Assembly (NCBI RefSeq): GCF_031202265.1
Contig: NZ_CP100604.1
Coordinates: 4,322,501-4,386,500, forward strand
DNA: 64,000 bases
Reading direction: 5' to 3'
DNA from: Bradyrhizobium sp. Ash2021
Lineage (GTDB): Bacteria; Pseudomonadota; Alphaproteobacteria; Rhizobiales; Xanthobacteraceae
Under the pieces are notes generated by a model. It was not told where the DNA came from and did not search any database. It saw nothing but the letters and a program-made list of their open reading frames with translations. Shown here piece after piece: positions 1 through 7,502 of the stretch. A program made the position numbers and the translations under genes. Every line of letters starts with the position of its first letter. The first letter of the stretch is position 1.

Positions 1-215
1 GCGATCCGTGATGGCGTGCGGAACACCCGCTGGGCGCAGGAATCGACGCGCGTAAGCGCCGCAGGGCCGACCGCCGATTGCGAAACCGCGCCCCAAAACG
101 CCTCGTGCATGTCGGAACGGCAATCGAGCCCGACAAAGGTGTCGCAGACGATGTCCTGCCAAACCGCAAGCCGCCGATCCGGAACTGAAGAACTCGTGTT
201 GAGCACGACAGCCAC
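1..215 (-). CDS. AraC-family transcriptional regulator, N-terminal part (cut by window edge)
   Basis: A reading frame on the minus strand opens with GTG at 215, preceded by a GGAGG ribosome-binding site about 7 nt upstream, and runs off the window start after about 71 codons. The peptide has the pattern W-Q-D-I-V-C-D-T-F-V-x-L-D near residue 19 and R-V-D-S-C-A-Q-R-V-x-R-T near residue 59. I recognise this as the start of the AraC-binding-like domain (Pfam AraC_binding_2 type) found ahead of an AraC HTH. The HTH itself would lie outside the window, so the family call rests on this N-terminus only. No target can be inferred. Confidence 0.65.
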   Translation of the reverse strand, partial: MAVVLNTSSSVPDRRLAVWQDIVCDTFVGLDCRSDMHEAFWGAVSQSAVGPAALTRVDSCAQRVFRTPSRI

Positions 216-433
216 GATGGACCTCCAGGAACCGGGCGAGTTTGGGCCAAAGTCCGGCTCAAATCCAGTGCCTGCAAATAGCCTGCCGAGCGGCGCGGCA
301 GGTTAACAATCGGTTAACAAAATTTGACGTTTTATGAGGCATTCTAGGGACTTGCGTATCATGTTGCGATGCACAATATAGATCATCTAGGGATTCGACG
401 CCTCCTCGAGGGCTTCCACGAGGAGTTTATGAA

Positions 434-1054
434 ATGAGCTATGAAATTACCCGCCCAGTGCCCGCCAAGGGCATCGTTCGGACACTAAGCCAGCAGGAAG
501 AACTGCCCCTGTTGCGCGATCATCTGTTGCGGCTTGACCGGACAAGCCGCCACGATCGCTTCCATGGCTTCATGGATGACAGCTTCATCGAGGGCTACGC
601 CGAGAAGTGCGCCAATGATGGCACCATCATCATGGCCTATATCGAGGATGGCGTGGTTCGGGGCGCGGCGGAGCTGCATCCGCCCGAACAATCGCCGGAT
701 TCATTACCGGAGATCGCTTTCAGCGTGGAAGCGTCGGTGCGGCGCAAGGGTGTCGGCAGCATCCTGTTCAGGAAGCTGATCGCGGAGGCCCGCGCCAAGG
801 GCTATCGCAGCCTGCGCATCACCACCGGTGCGCAGAACGAGGCGATGCGGGCGCTTGCCAACAAGTTCGGCGCGCATCTCAGCTTCCGCTTCGGTGAATC
901 CACCGGGAATATCGACCTGACCCAGCAGAAGCAGCCGGTGCCTGCGCCGGCCGCCTTTGCAACCTCGCTCGACGCCAGCCGCGCGATCGCGAATTTCAAT
1001 CGCGCGTACTGGAAGATGCTGTTGCAGATATACGGGTGGGATAAGGCGGCCTGA
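434..1054 (+). CDS. GNAT-family N-acetyltransferase
   Basis: The 206-residue protein has the GNAT fold signature. A beta-strand I-I-M-A-Y-I-E-D-G-V-V-R-G-A-A-E-L near residues 65-80 is followed by the acetyl-CoA pyrophosphate loop V-R-R-K-G-V-G-S near residues 102-109, then A-R-A-K-G-Y-R-S-L and a C-terminal N-E-A-M-R-A-L-A-N-K-F-G-A segment typical of motif B. It would transfer an acetyl group from acetyl-CoA to an amine, but the substrate cannot be read from sequence. ATG 434 follows a GAGGAG about 9 nt upstream. A long stem-loop lies 38 nt after the stop and the gene seems monocistronic. Confidence 0.88.
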   Translation: MSYEITRPVPAKGIVRTLSQQEELPLLRDHLLRLDRTSRHDRFHGFMDDSFIEGYAEKCANDGTIIMAYIEDGVVRGAAELHPPEQSPDSLPEIAFSVEASVRRKGVGSILFRKLIAEARAKGYRSLRITTGAQNEAMRALANKFGAHLSFRFGESTGNIDLTQQKQPVPAPAAFATSLDASRAIANFNRAYWKMLLQIYGWDKAA

Positions 1055-1091
1055 CGCTTAAGCGAGTCCAGGCGGCCATTCGCTAATCCTG

Positions 1092-1124
1092 GAGCCCGGT
1101 TCTGATTAAATCAGAGCCGGGCTC
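1092..1124. terminator. 16-bp-arm stem-loop after the GNAT gene; extragenic palindrome family member
   Basis: The arms GAGCCCGGTTCTGATT and AATCAGAGCCGGGCTC pair with one mismatch around a single central A. It is followed by TCTGGTATTTTC, a poor U-tract. It could end transcription of the GNAT gene. Its core TCTGATT-N-AATCAGA is shared with the palindrome at 33485-33525, so it is also a member of a dispersed repeat. Confidence 0.6.
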
Positions 1125-1236
1125 TGGTATTTTCGCTTTGTCGGTTTTGTTGACGCGAACCGGCGTCCACCCCGGATCGGGTCCGGGGCAGGCTTTCGCT
1201 GGAAAATGCTGTGGATGGCGCGAGTTTGTCCGCGCG

Positions 1237-1539
1237 TCAGGTGCCGGTGCGCTTGTCGTTGCCGAATCGCCTGACCACGCGGCGCTCGACCACCACAGAG
1301 CGCTGCGCGCCTTGCTCGCCCGTGATCACGCGGGTGACGGTTCGCGCCACGGCGCGTCCAGTCTTCTTCACTTCGGCCAGCACTTCCTCATACGGCAGTC
1401 CCATCAGCGCTGCGGCGATTTCCGCCTGCTGCTGCGGATCTTCGGTAATGCCGACGGCGGCGAAGATGGCTTCCTCCAGCGTCGGCGGATCGCGCCGCAC
1501 GCGCCGGGTGCCGTATTTGGTGTTCCAGTCTTCGCTCAT
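1237..1539 (-). CDS. Conserved hypothetical protein, 100 aa
   Basis: A 100-residue acidic-to-basic protein with no signal peptide or membrane segment. The N-terminal half carries a helical stretch E-E-A-I-F-A-A-V-G-I-T-E-D-P-Q-Q-Q-A-E-I, and the C-terminal half is basic and rich in Val and Arg (V-V-V-E-R-R-V-V-R-R-F). ATG 1539 has a GAGG in good position. I do not recognise a domain. The neighbouring monooxygenase-like gene at 1626 lies on the same strand 86 bp upstream, so they may share a transcript. Confidence 0.6.
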   Translation of the reverse strand: MSEDWNTKYGTRRVRRDPPTLEEAIFAAVGITEDPQQQAEIAAALMGLPYEEVLAEVKKTGRAVARTVTRVITGEQGAQRSVVVERRVVRRFGNDKRTGT

Positions 1540-1625
1540 CGGGGGCCTCGCATCTGATCGTGAGATACCTAGGTGCCCTTATGTTGCATTGCAATATGAA
1601 ATTGGCGTGGCAATACAGCCATGCG

Positions 1626-1925
1626 TTAGAGTTTTTCGAGCCTGGTCGCATCGTACAGCTCGATGGTGGTATCGGCCGCGGCCAGCGATTGCAGCGAACG
1701 GACGAAATCGCGCGAGGCGGGGACCGCGAAATGCGCCAACAGGGCTGCGCGATCGGTCCATCGCTCGAAAAACACCAGCCGCAGCGGATTTTCGCAGTCG
1801 ACATGCACGGCATGCGAGACGCAGCCGGGCTCGCCGCGCGAACGATGGACGTGCTCGAGGCTTAATCGGAGAACTTCATCGAAGGAATCCTGTCGCGCCG
1901 TCACGCTCCCGGTCACCACGATCAT
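1626..1925 (-). CDS. Antibiotic-biosynthesis-monooxygenase-like (ABM) small protein, putative quinol monooxygenase
   Basis: A 99-residue protein with the ferredoxin-like ABM dimer pattern. It opens with M-I-V-V-T-G-S-V-T-A, then E-V-L-R-L-S-L-E-H-V-H-R-S-R-G-E-P-G-C, then the H-A-V-H-V-D strand and L-V-F-F-E-R-W-T-D-R-A-A-L-L-A-H, which is the classic W-x-s-x-e-A-L-x-x-H motif of YgiN-like proteins. Such proteins oxidise quinols or aromatic compounds or act as stress-related binding proteins; the substrate here is unknown. ATG 1925 is preceded by GGGGGAT. Confidence 0.8.
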   Translation of the reverse strand: MIVVTGSVTARQDSFDEVLRLSLEHVHRSRGEPGCVSHAVHVDCENPLRLVFFERWTDRAALLAHFAVPASRDFVRSLQSLAAADTTIELYDATRLEKL

Positions 1926-1972
1926 TTGATCCCCCGTTTCTCCGTCGTCCTTGTTCGCTATGGCGCTTGTCG

Positions 1973-2659
1973 CTATGGCGCGGCGTCGCCGGCCGCCGCA
2001 AAGTCGATCCGTTGCTGCGGCCAGCGTTTCAGTGCGGCGTGTCCGGCATCGGTCAAGACGTAGATGCCGCGCTCGGCGCGATCGAACCAGCCATAGACAT
2101 TATGCATTAGAATTTTTCCGGCATCGGGAATCTCGGCCCGCAGGTCTTTCACGCGCCGTGGTCCCGCCGACAGCGCCGAGGCGCAGGCCAGCGCCTGCTG
2201 GCGATAGGCCGTCATGATCGGCGCGCGCGTGCTGCCGCCCATCGCCGGATCGCCCTTGCGCCGCCGGTGCTCCGACACCAGCCGCGAGCGCTTTTTGTTG
2301 TCGCGGCGCGGGGCGGTGGTGGGTGGCGTGACGATCACCTCGACGTCGCCGGTATTGGTGACGGCGAGCATGCCGAAGCCGAGCCGGCGGCAGAGATTGC
2401 GATAACGCGCATCGCTTTCGCGGCCCTTGCCGCGCAGGGACAGTTTGGCGGCCAGCCAAACCTCGTCGCAGGCGCCGGCACGATCGACCGCCTGCAGGAT
2501 CAGTTCGAGATTGAAGGTGAGTTTCAATTCCCCGATCACCACGACCGGCGGATCGTCGTCGCTCAGCGCCACCAGATCGCAGCCGCCGACTTCGCCCTTG
2601 ACCGTGAAGCCGAGCTTTTCGAGGAAGCGTTTGACAGGCAGATAAAGCGCGGTTTCCAA
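1973..2659 (-). CDS. DUF2161 family protein with PD-(D/E)XK-like nuclease fold
   Basis: 228 residues. The N-terminal part reads as a restriction-endonuclease-like fold: Y-L-P-V-K-R-F-L-E-K-L-G-F-T-V-K-G-E-V-G-G-C-D-L followed by V-V-V-I-G-E-L-K-L. This gives the D...ExK arrangement of PD-(D/E)XK enzymes near residues 28-46. The C-terminal part (about 150-215) resembles a winged helix: R-V-K-D-L-R-A-E-I, then Y-G-W-F-D-R-A-E-R-G-I-Y-V-L-T-D-A-G. This order fits DUF2161, usually annotated as a phosphodiesterase-like protein of unknown role. The start is TTG 2659 with CGGAG 6 nt upstream; no ATG alternative covers the conserved N-terminus. Confidence 0.8.
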   Translation of the reverse strand: METALYLPVKRFLEKLGFTVKGEVGGCDLVALSDDDPPVVVIGELKLTFNLELILQAVDRAGACDEVWLAAKLSLRGKGRESDARYRNLCRRLGFGMLAVTNTGDVEVIVTPPTTAPRRDNKKRSRLVSEHRRRKGDPAMGGSTRAPIMTAYRQQALACASALSAGPRRVKDLRAEIPDAGKILMHNVYGWFDRAERGIYVLTDAGHAALKRWPQQRIDFAAAGDAAP

Positions 2660-2793
2660 GATAGCTCCGGTGGCGTAGGGCGACTCAGTCGCCTCAAGTC
2701 TAGCCCGGATTGCCGCGGGCGCGTGCAGCGGGATTTGATCCTGCTGCGCCAGAACGGCTATCCTGTACGCGGGACAAGACGGGCGCGCACGGG

Positions 2794-3138
2794 ATGATCA
2801 GGAACGGCCTCTACCATATCACCGTGGAGATGCTTGACGGCGTCCAGGGTGGCGATCAGGGCGTCATGGTGGTGCGCGACGCTGCGTTGCGCGGCGGCGA
2901 CTCCTTCTTTTACGCCTACGGCACCTACACCTGCGCGGACGGCAAATGGAAGGGCGAAGTCACCAACCAGGGGCACTCGCCGACCTTCGGCGAGCGGCCG
3001 ATCTGGGAACGCAAGGTGGTGACCATCGGATATATCGGAACCCATACCGACGAAGGAGCCGAAAGCGACGGTATCGCGCTGGCCGGCAAGCAGAGCATTC
3101 GATTCAAATCGAAGCTGCGGCTGTTGATCCCGGTTTGA
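2794..3138 (+). CDS. GrlR-like regulatory protein, single domain
   Basis: 114 residues starting R-N-G-L-Y-H-I-T-V-E-M-L-D-G-V. The pattern N-G-L-Y, G-V-M, G-G-D-S-F-F-Y, G-T-Y-T, W-K-G, D-E-G-A and A-L-A-G-K-x-S is nearly the same as in the second domain of the protein at 8723, so the two are paralogues. The fold resembles GrlR, the negative regulator of type III secretion in enteropathogenic E. coli. No LEE-like system is present, so only the fold should be transferred, not the role. ATG 2794 is chosen because it starts at the conserved N-G-L-Y block; the open frame extends further upstream without support. Confidence 0.7.
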   Translation: MIRNGLYHITVEMLDGVQGGDQGVMVVRDAALRGGDSFFYAYGTYTCADGKWKGEVTNQGHSPTFGERPIWERKVVTIGYIGTHTDEGAESDGIALAGKQSIRFKSKLRLLIPV

Positions 3139-3175
3139 TGGGTCTCAAGTCGAAGTCGAGGAAGACGCTGAACTC

Positions 3176-3430
3176 CTAACCGATCAGCCGATCGTAATCC
3201 GCGTGAGAACCGATCCAGAACCAGAGATGCGCATCGTCAGCTTCAACGGCCAAGGCTCGATAGCGCAGGCCGACACGGACTGACCAATATCGCCCGACCT
3301 TTTTGAATTGAAGGGATGGGTGGCGTGGGTCGTGCTTGAGCAAAGCAAAGCTGGCGTCAGCCAGGTTTCCAATTGAGGGCGGCAATCCGTCGTAAGCCGC
3401 CCAGAACTTTGGCGAGGCGGAGTGTTTCAC
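3176..3430 (-). CDS. RelE/ParE-superfamily toxin of a type II toxin-antitoxin pair
   Basis: 84 residues with the compact RelE/ParE pattern: A-D-A-S-F-A-L-L-K-x-D-P-R-H-P-S-L-Q-F-K-K, then Y-W-S-V-R-V-G-L-R-Y-R-A-L-A, then L-W-F-W-I-G-S-H-A-D-Y-D-R-L. The invariant basic residues in R-V-G-x-R-Y-R and the ending H-x-D-Y-D fit a toxin of this fold, which would cleave mRNA or poison gyrase. The gene begins with GTG 3430 and overlaps the upstream antitoxin stop by 4 nt (GTGA), indicating translational coupling. A close paralogue without antitoxin lies at 43001-43255. Confidence 0.82.
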   Translation of the reverse strand: MKHSASPKFWAAYDGLPPSIGNLADASFALLKHDPRHPSLQFKKVGRYWSVRVGLRYRALAVEADDAHLWFWIGSHADYDRLIG

Positions 3431-3627
3431 AACTCGCGGGATTGCCCGGCACGATATGCCGCAAGGGCTTCTTCCGCGAATGCGTCAAGCTTGCCGGCGT
3501 TGGCACCCCGTTCGATGGCTGCGTCGAAGCGATCCGCGTCGAACGTTTCGAACCAGGCGCGAAAACGCGCCAGTTCCCGAGGAGGCAATGTTTCGATGGC
3601 TTTTTCGATATCTTCGGCTGTTGTCAT
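3427..3627 (-). CDS. Antitoxin of the RelE/ParE-type pair
   Basis: A 66-residue acidic protein, M-T-T-A-E-D-I-E-K-A-I-E-T-L-P-P-R-E-L-A-R-F-R-A-W-F-E, followed by F-A-E-E-A-L-A-A-Y-R-A-G. The size, acidity, position directly ahead of the toxin and 4-nt overlap identify it as the antitoxin. The C-terminal region is expected to wrap the toxin and the N-terminus to dimerise or bind the operator. I cannot name the antitoxin class with certainty. ATG 3627 has only a weak GGA upstream. Confidence 0.75.
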   Translation of the reverse strand: MTTAEDIEKAIETLPPRELARFRAWFETFDADRFDAAIERGANAGKLDAFAEEALAAYRAGQSREL

Positions 3628-3688
3628 TCCAGCAATATAACACCCGAGGAGTTCAGCGGGAAGCCGCGGAACTGCGCCGTTGGCTACC

Positions 3689-4369
3689 TCAAACCCGCCC
3701 GCTCACCGGCAGCAGCACGCCGGTGACGGCGGAGGCCGCGTCGCTGGCAAGGAACAGGATCACATCGGCGAGTTCTTTCGGCGTCACCCATTTGGCGAAA
3801 TCGGCGTTCGGCATGCTGGCGCGGTTGGCGGCGGTGTCGATGGTTGACGGCAGCACCGCGTTGACGGTGATCTTGCCCTTGTGTTCGGCGGCAAGCGCCT
3901 CGGTCAGACGATGCACGCCGGCCTTGGAGGCGGCGTAGGCGCCCATGCCCGAGCCCGCCTGCAGCGCGCCCATCGCGCCGACATTGATGATCCGGCCCGC
4001 GCTGGAGGCGGTGAGATGCGCAATCGCCGCGCGCGAGGCGTTCAGCGCCGTCGTCACGTTGAGCGCATACATCCGCGCCCACGTCTTCGGATCGCCATCG
4101 GCGACCGTCTCGTACGCAAATCCGCCGGCGATATTGATCAGCGCGTCGATCTTGCCGAAATGCGACGCGACGGCGTCGATCGCCGTTTTGGCCGCAGCCG
4201 CGTCGGTCAAATCGATGCTGCCGAGTTCGAGCCGGGTCGGTGTCGCCGGCAATTGCGCCGGCGCATAGTCGATACCGGCCACCCGGGCGCCGCGCGCCAG
4301 CGCCTGTTCGGCGACCACCTTGCCGAGTGCGCCCGAAGCGCCGGTAATGACAACGACTTTTCCGTTCAT
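3689..4369 (-). CDS. SDR-family NAD(P)-dependent oxidoreductase
   Basis: 226 residues of classical short-chain dehydrogenase type. T-G-A-S-G-A-L-G near residues 8-15 is the dinucleotide loop, I-N-I-A-G-G near 79 is the N-x-A-G motif and Y-A-A-S-K near 143 supplies the catalytic Tyr and Lys. The usual catalytic Ser region reads I-N-V-G-A-M-G, so the Ser is not in its usual place. ATG 4369 follows a GGGAGAC ribosome-binding site; a longer frame from 4402 lacks one. The SGNH hydrolase gene starts divergently at 4494. Confidence 0.85.
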   Translation of the reverse strand: MNGKVVVITGASGALGKVVAEQALARGARVAGIDYAPAQLPATPTRLELGSIDLTDAAAAKTAIDAVASHFGKIDALINIAGGFAYETVADGDPKTWARMYALNVTTALNASRAAIAHLTASSAGRIINVGAMGALQAGSGMGAYAASKAGVHRLTEALAAEHKGKITVNAVLPSTIDTAANRASMPNADFAKWVTPKELADVILFLASDAASAVTGVLLPVSGRV

Positions 4370-4493
4370 GATGGGTCTCCCGGCCGAACACAGGGAGCGC
4401 ACACTACAGTCAGGGGAATTTCATTTGCAATGCTGCGGGACTTTGCCTCCAAATACGGGTGTACAATACGTCATTCCCGCTGAGGATGTTCAC

Positions 4494-5192
4494 ATGCCCG
4501 ATGCGCGACCGTGCGACCAGCATCTCGATCTCTTCAATTTCAAGCCGCTTCCGAATTTTGCGAAGGCACTCAAACACCAACGGAAAGTCAAGGTCGTGGC
4601 GGTCGGATCGTCATCGACGGCCGGCGCCGATGGCGTCTTGCCTTATCCTCCCCGGCTGGAAACGTTTCTGCGGCAGGGCTTCTACGGCCGGATGATCGAC
4701 GTTCTCAACCGAGGGATCGGGGGACAGGAGGCGCCGGAGGAATTGTCGCGCTTTGAGTCTGACGTCATCGGCGAAGATCCGGCACTTGTCATCTGGCAGG
4801 TAGGCACCAACGCGGTCTACCGAAGCCAGGATTATAACCCAGACGAGGTGAAGGCGGCGATCACCGTCGGGCTGGATTTGCTCGCGGGCCGGCCGATCGA
4901 TGTGGTGCTGATGGATTCGCAATACACCCGGGCGGTCGTGCAGCCACCGGGCAAGCTTGATCTGTCGAACAAGATTACGTCGATGATATCGGACGTCGCC
5001 CGGGACAAGGGCGTCAATCTTTTTCGTCGTTTCGCCCTGATGCAGCGATGGGTCGACGATAAAATCCCGATCGAGGAACTGGACGATGGCGCTGACACAC
5101 AACTTCATACCAGCGATTGGGCGACCAATTGTATTACGCAGGCCCTGACCAGTTCGATCGAACTGGCCGTGAAGGCGGAGGGCGTTACGTAA
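4494..5192 (+). CDS. SGNH/GDSL-family hydrolase
   Basis: 232 residues. V-A-V-G-S-S-S-T-A-G-A-D-G near residue 35 is block I with the nucleophilic Ser. G-I-G-G-Q-E near 75 supplies the block II Gly and W-Q-V-G-T-N-A near 100 is block III with the oxyanion Asn. H-T-S-D-W near 207 sits where block V His is expected. Members hydrolyse acyl esters or O-acetyl groups. No signal peptide is visible, so it is probably cytoplasmic. ATG 4494 with TGAGGA upstream is chosen over the longer open frame from 4320, which would overlap the divergent SDR gene. Confidence 0.82.
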   Translation: MPDARPCDQHLDLFNFKPLPNFAKALKHQRKVKVVAVGSSSTAGADGVLPYPPRLETFLRQGFYGRMIDVLNRGIGGQEAPEELSRFESDVIGEDPALVIWQVGTNAVYRSQDYNPDEVKAAITVGLDLLAGRPIDVVLMDSQYTRAVVQPPGKLDLSNKITSMISDVARDKGVNLFRRFALMQRWVDDKIPIEELDDGADTQLHTSDWATNCITQALTSSIELAVKAEGVT

Positions 5193-5298
5193 GACTAAGG
5201 ATTGGGCCCGATCGCTAAAATTTAGCGGAGTTCTGTAAGTCGATCGCAGCGGTCCTTGGCCTATAAGCGGAGTTCATCCCATGCAGGGGGGCTGCGCC

Positions 5299-5502
5299 AT
5301 GAGATATCTACCCGACCACGGTTTACCGCTTGTTCAGCTTAAGGAGCAGCGGCGGGACCTGGTCGTCGCATTGCAAAATCGCAACGGGCCGGTGAACGGC
5401 TGGGAATTGATCCAGATCGCCGCGGTCCAGCAGGCGATTTCGGCATTCGAGGACGTCATTGCCGACCTCGACGCCGAGATGGAAGCCGAAGCGGCGGCTT
5501 AA
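5299..5502 (+). CDS. Small conserved hypothetical protein, 67 aa
   Basis: A 67-residue acidic helical protein with V-Q-L-K-E-Q-R-R-D-L-V-V-A-L in the N-terminal half and A-F-E-D-V-I-A-D-L-D-A-E-M-E at the C-terminus. This looks like a short helical hairpin or coiled coil. ATG 5299 has a very strong AGGGGGG 7 nt upstream, preferred over ATG 5281. No function can be assigned. It ends 17 bp from the convergent phosphatase gene. Confidence 0.6.
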   Translation: MRYLPDHGLPLVQLKEQRRDLVVALQNRNGPVNGWELIQIAAVQQAISAFEDVIADLDAEMEAEAAA

Positions 5503-5519
5503 AGAGAAGCTCTCCCAAA

Positions 5520-6266
5520 TCAGGCTTCGAGGTAGCGCGCCTCGAATTCGGCGCGCTCGGCCGCGCCAAGCCCGAGGCCATCGCGGAGATAGTCTTCGAG
5601 ATCGCCATAGTCGGCATCGATGGCTTCGAACGCGGCGGCCAGAAACGATGTCTGTACCGAGCCGAGCACCTGCTTGACGTCGTCGGGCAGGTCACTGCTG
5701 GCGGTGGGATCCCGCCGGTAGAAGCGATTGGTCAGGAGATAATCCTCCGAAATCACCTGGTCCGGAACGCCGAGCGTATACAGGATCAGCGCGCAGGCGA
5801 ATCCGGTGCGGTCCTTGCCGGCGGTGCAGTGAATCACCAGCGGCGCGCTGTCCTCAAGCAGATGCGCGAACAGCGTCCGAAAGCGCGGCGTGTTTTGCTG
5901 CACATAGCTGCGATAGGAATCGCGCATCACCTCGGTCGCGTGAACGGTCGACAGCGGCGTGCCGGTGGCGGCGATGGCGCGCAGGGCTGCGACCACCGTG
6001 GGCTCGACCGGCAGCGAATGCACCGTGATCTCGGCCATGCCGCACAGGGCCTCCGCGCGTTCCACGCGGCCGCGAAAATCGAACGCGCTTCGTACCCCGA
6101 GGCCGCGCACCACCTCGATGTCGCCGTCGGTGAGATGGCCAAGATGGTTGGAGCGGAAGATCTGTCGCCAGCGGATCCGGCGGTCGTTTCTTGCGGGATA
6201 GCCGCCGAGATCGCGGAAATTGCTGGCGCCGGCGAGATTGAGATGACGGGCAGGGCTGTCTGACAT
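5520..6266 (-). CDS. Protein tyrosine/serine phosphatase (PtpB-like, Y_phosphatase3)
   Basis: 248 residues. N-F-R-D-L-G-G-Y near residue 13 and R-S-N-H-L near 33 are the N-terminal hallmarks of this phosphatase group. The P-loop H-C-T-A-G-K-D-R-T-G near residue 149 carries the catalytic Cys and Arg of the C-x5-R motif. Such enzymes dephosphorylate phosphotyrosine, phosphoserine or phosphoinositides. No signal peptide is present from this start. ATG 6266 begins right before the conserved block; an ATG at 6332 is possible but would overlap the promoter of the next gene. Confidence 0.88.
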   Translation of the reverse strand: MSDSPARHLNLAGASNFRDLGGYPARNDRRIRWRQIFRSNHLGHLTDGDIEVVRGLGVRSAFDFRGRVERAEALCGMAEITVHSLPVEPTVVAALRAIAATGTPLSTVHATEVMRDSYRSYVQQNTPRFRTLFAHLLEDSAPLVIHCTAGKDRTGFACALILYTLGVPDQVISEDYLLTNRFYRRDPTASSDLPDDVKQVLGSVQTSFLAAAFEAIDADYGDLEDYLRDGLGLGAAERAEFEARYLEA

Positions 6267-6365
6267 CTGGCTGACCTGGGCAATCCTGTTCGGCGGACAA
6301 ATGAAGGGGAGGGCGTATTGGCTTTCCGCCATCTGGTCTATACTGAGCCCGTTGGGGGAAGGAAC

Positions 6366-6674
6366 ATGAATAATCGCAAGATCGCCGTTTTCGGGGCGGC
6401 TTTTTTTCTTGGCACGATCGGCGCCTCGGCCGCGTTCGCCCAGACCTTTCGGAATTATCGCTGCGCGGACGGGACTCAATTCATCGTCGGATTTTTCGAG
6501 TATGATTCACGCGCCCATCTGCAGCTCGACGGCAGGGCGGTGACGCTTGGCAAACGTCTTGCTTTTTCCGGTTTGCGCTATTCGGGAAGCGGCGTGACCC
6601 TGAAGATGACCAAGGCCGGCATCACCACGCTCAAGCACGCCAAACGGCCGGTAACGGCGTGCGAGCTGACATGA
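6366..6674 (+). CDS. Exported MliC-like (lysozyme-inhibitor fold) protein
   Basis: 102 residues. Residues 1-25 form a signal peptide (basic N-terminus, hydrophobic core, cleavage after A-F-A-Q). The mature part shows N-Y-R-C-A-D-G-T-Q-F, then S-G-L-R-Y and a final V-T-A-C-E-L. This is the disulfide-bonded beta-barrel pattern of MliC/PliC periplasmic inhibitors of C-type lysozyme. It lacks a lipobox, so it is probably soluble in the periplasm. Whether it inhibits lysozyme is inference from fold. GGGGGAAGGAAC precedes ATG 6366, and a terminator hairpin follows immediately. Confidence 0.75.
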   Translation: MNNRKIAVFGAAFFLGTIGASAAFAQTFRNYRCADGTQFIVGFFEYDSRAHLQLDGRAVTLGKRLAFSGLRYSGSGVTLKMTKAGITTLKHAKRPVTACELT

Positions 6675-6675
6675 A

Positions 6676-6707
6676 AAAGGGCCGAAACGTTTTCGTTCCG
6701 ACCCTTT
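6676..6707 (+). terminator. Intrinsic terminator after the MliC-like gene
   Basis: A 14-bp stem with two mismatches pairs AAAGGGCCGAAACG with CGTTCCGACCCTTT around a TTTT loop, then TCTTACT. It begins 2 nt after the TGA and could serve both strands. Confidence 0.65.
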
Positions 6708-6767
6708 CTTACTCTCCGAACCGCGCCTGAAGCTTCGAGCGCGTCGCTACCGAACTTATGGCCGGCA

Positions 6768-6962
6768 TCAGTGGTCTCGTCCAGGCTTGGATTCGTCGAT
6801 GGCTGCCTGGTGGTACCAGCTGCCGCTGCAGGCGGAGTCGCCGGCCTGTGCCGAAGCAACATCCGTGGTCTCGCCGTAGCGACGTCCCCCGAGAGCCGCG
6901 CGGCCCCCGGCCGGGAATTGGTAGATCTTGGCAGTTCCTTGATTCAAACTCGAATTCACCAT
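6768..6962 (-). CDS. DUF2735 family small protein
   Basis: 64 residues. The N-terminal Q-G-T-A-K-I-Y-Q-F-P-A-G-G-R-A-A-L-G-G-R-R-Y is the signature of DUF2735, followed by a C-terminal C-S-G-S-W-Y-H-Q-A-A-I-D-E. This family is typical of Rhizobiales, where I recall it beside glnII. Here it is divergent from glnII across a 540-bp regulatory region. A role linked to nitrogen control is suggested by context only. ATG 6962 lies in an A-rich segment with a GGAG about 6 nt upstream. Confidence 0.8.
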   Translation of the reverse strand: MVNSSLNQGTAKIYQFPAGGRAALGGRRYGETTDVASAQAGDSACSGSWYHQAAIDESKPGRDH

Positions 6963-7502
6963 CCCATTTCTCCTTCCGACGGAACGCGAACCCTGATGGT
7001 GCGCCCGACTCGTTCTCTTGTGGTTACTAAACGCGATATCGTCCGTGCCCTCCGCGGATGCAAGATGACCAAAAGAGAACCATATGATGGCTAAAACGTA
7101 GGCAACTCTGGTTTTGCTTCGTGTGAGGCAATGGGCAGATGACTAACGCTTGAGCCGACAACAAGGTTGCCGGCAAAGGGCGACCTGCTTGACGGTTGTT
7201 GCGGGGACCTGCCGCGGCTTTAATCGCGTGGCGGCGTCGCGAGCGAAACTGCCGGAGAATCGGGCTCGGGAGGGGCGCTCGGAGCGAATTTTGGCCGCTG
7301 GACACGCGTGCCAACCGCGCTTCTATGTCGCAGCAAAAAAGTGCTCCGGCAGGCTGGACATCCAGGAAACGGCGGCTGCCGCAGTGCAGCGATTGGCACT
7401 TTAATTGCTTGGTAAGAATCGGCCGATGGTGGCCGGGTACGCGTGGGGCGACCGATTGGCTTTCGGCACCTCACGTTTTTGCATCATCAACAGAGAGGCT
7501 CA
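6963..7502. other. 540-bp divergent regulatory region between DUF2735 and glnII
   Basis: No coding frame in this stretch looks real. It holds the sigma-54 promoter of glnII (7393-7409). A region of lower GC near 6940-7100 would suit a promoter for the leftward gene. I could not identify a convincing NtrC site pair by eye; AGTGC-N8-GCACT at 7384-7401 overlaps the -24 element. Confidence 0.5.
7393..7409 (+). promoter_or_regulatory. Sigma-54 (RpoN) -24/-12 promoter of glnII
   Basis: TTGGCACTTTAATTGCT matches the sigma-54 consensus TGGCAC-N5-TTGCW exactly. The GG at 7395-7396 and the GC at 7407-7408 are separated by the required 10 nt. Transcription should start near 7420, giving a leader of about 80 nt. 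In Bradyrhizobium glnII is known to be under nitrogen control through RpoN and NtrC, which agrees. Confidence 0.88.

Noticed and set aside
16..306. 96-codon plus-strand frame at the window start
   Set aside because: It is antisense to the AraC-type N-terminus at 1-215, which has protein-family features and a GGAGG.
1211..2110. 299-codon plus-strand frame
   Set aside because: It is an Arg-rich shadow antisense to three minus-strand genes with good starts.
7384..7401. AGTGC-N8-GCACT as an NtrC site for glnII
   Set aside because: It overlaps the -24 element, where an activator would not bind, and it is not close to the NtrC consensus.
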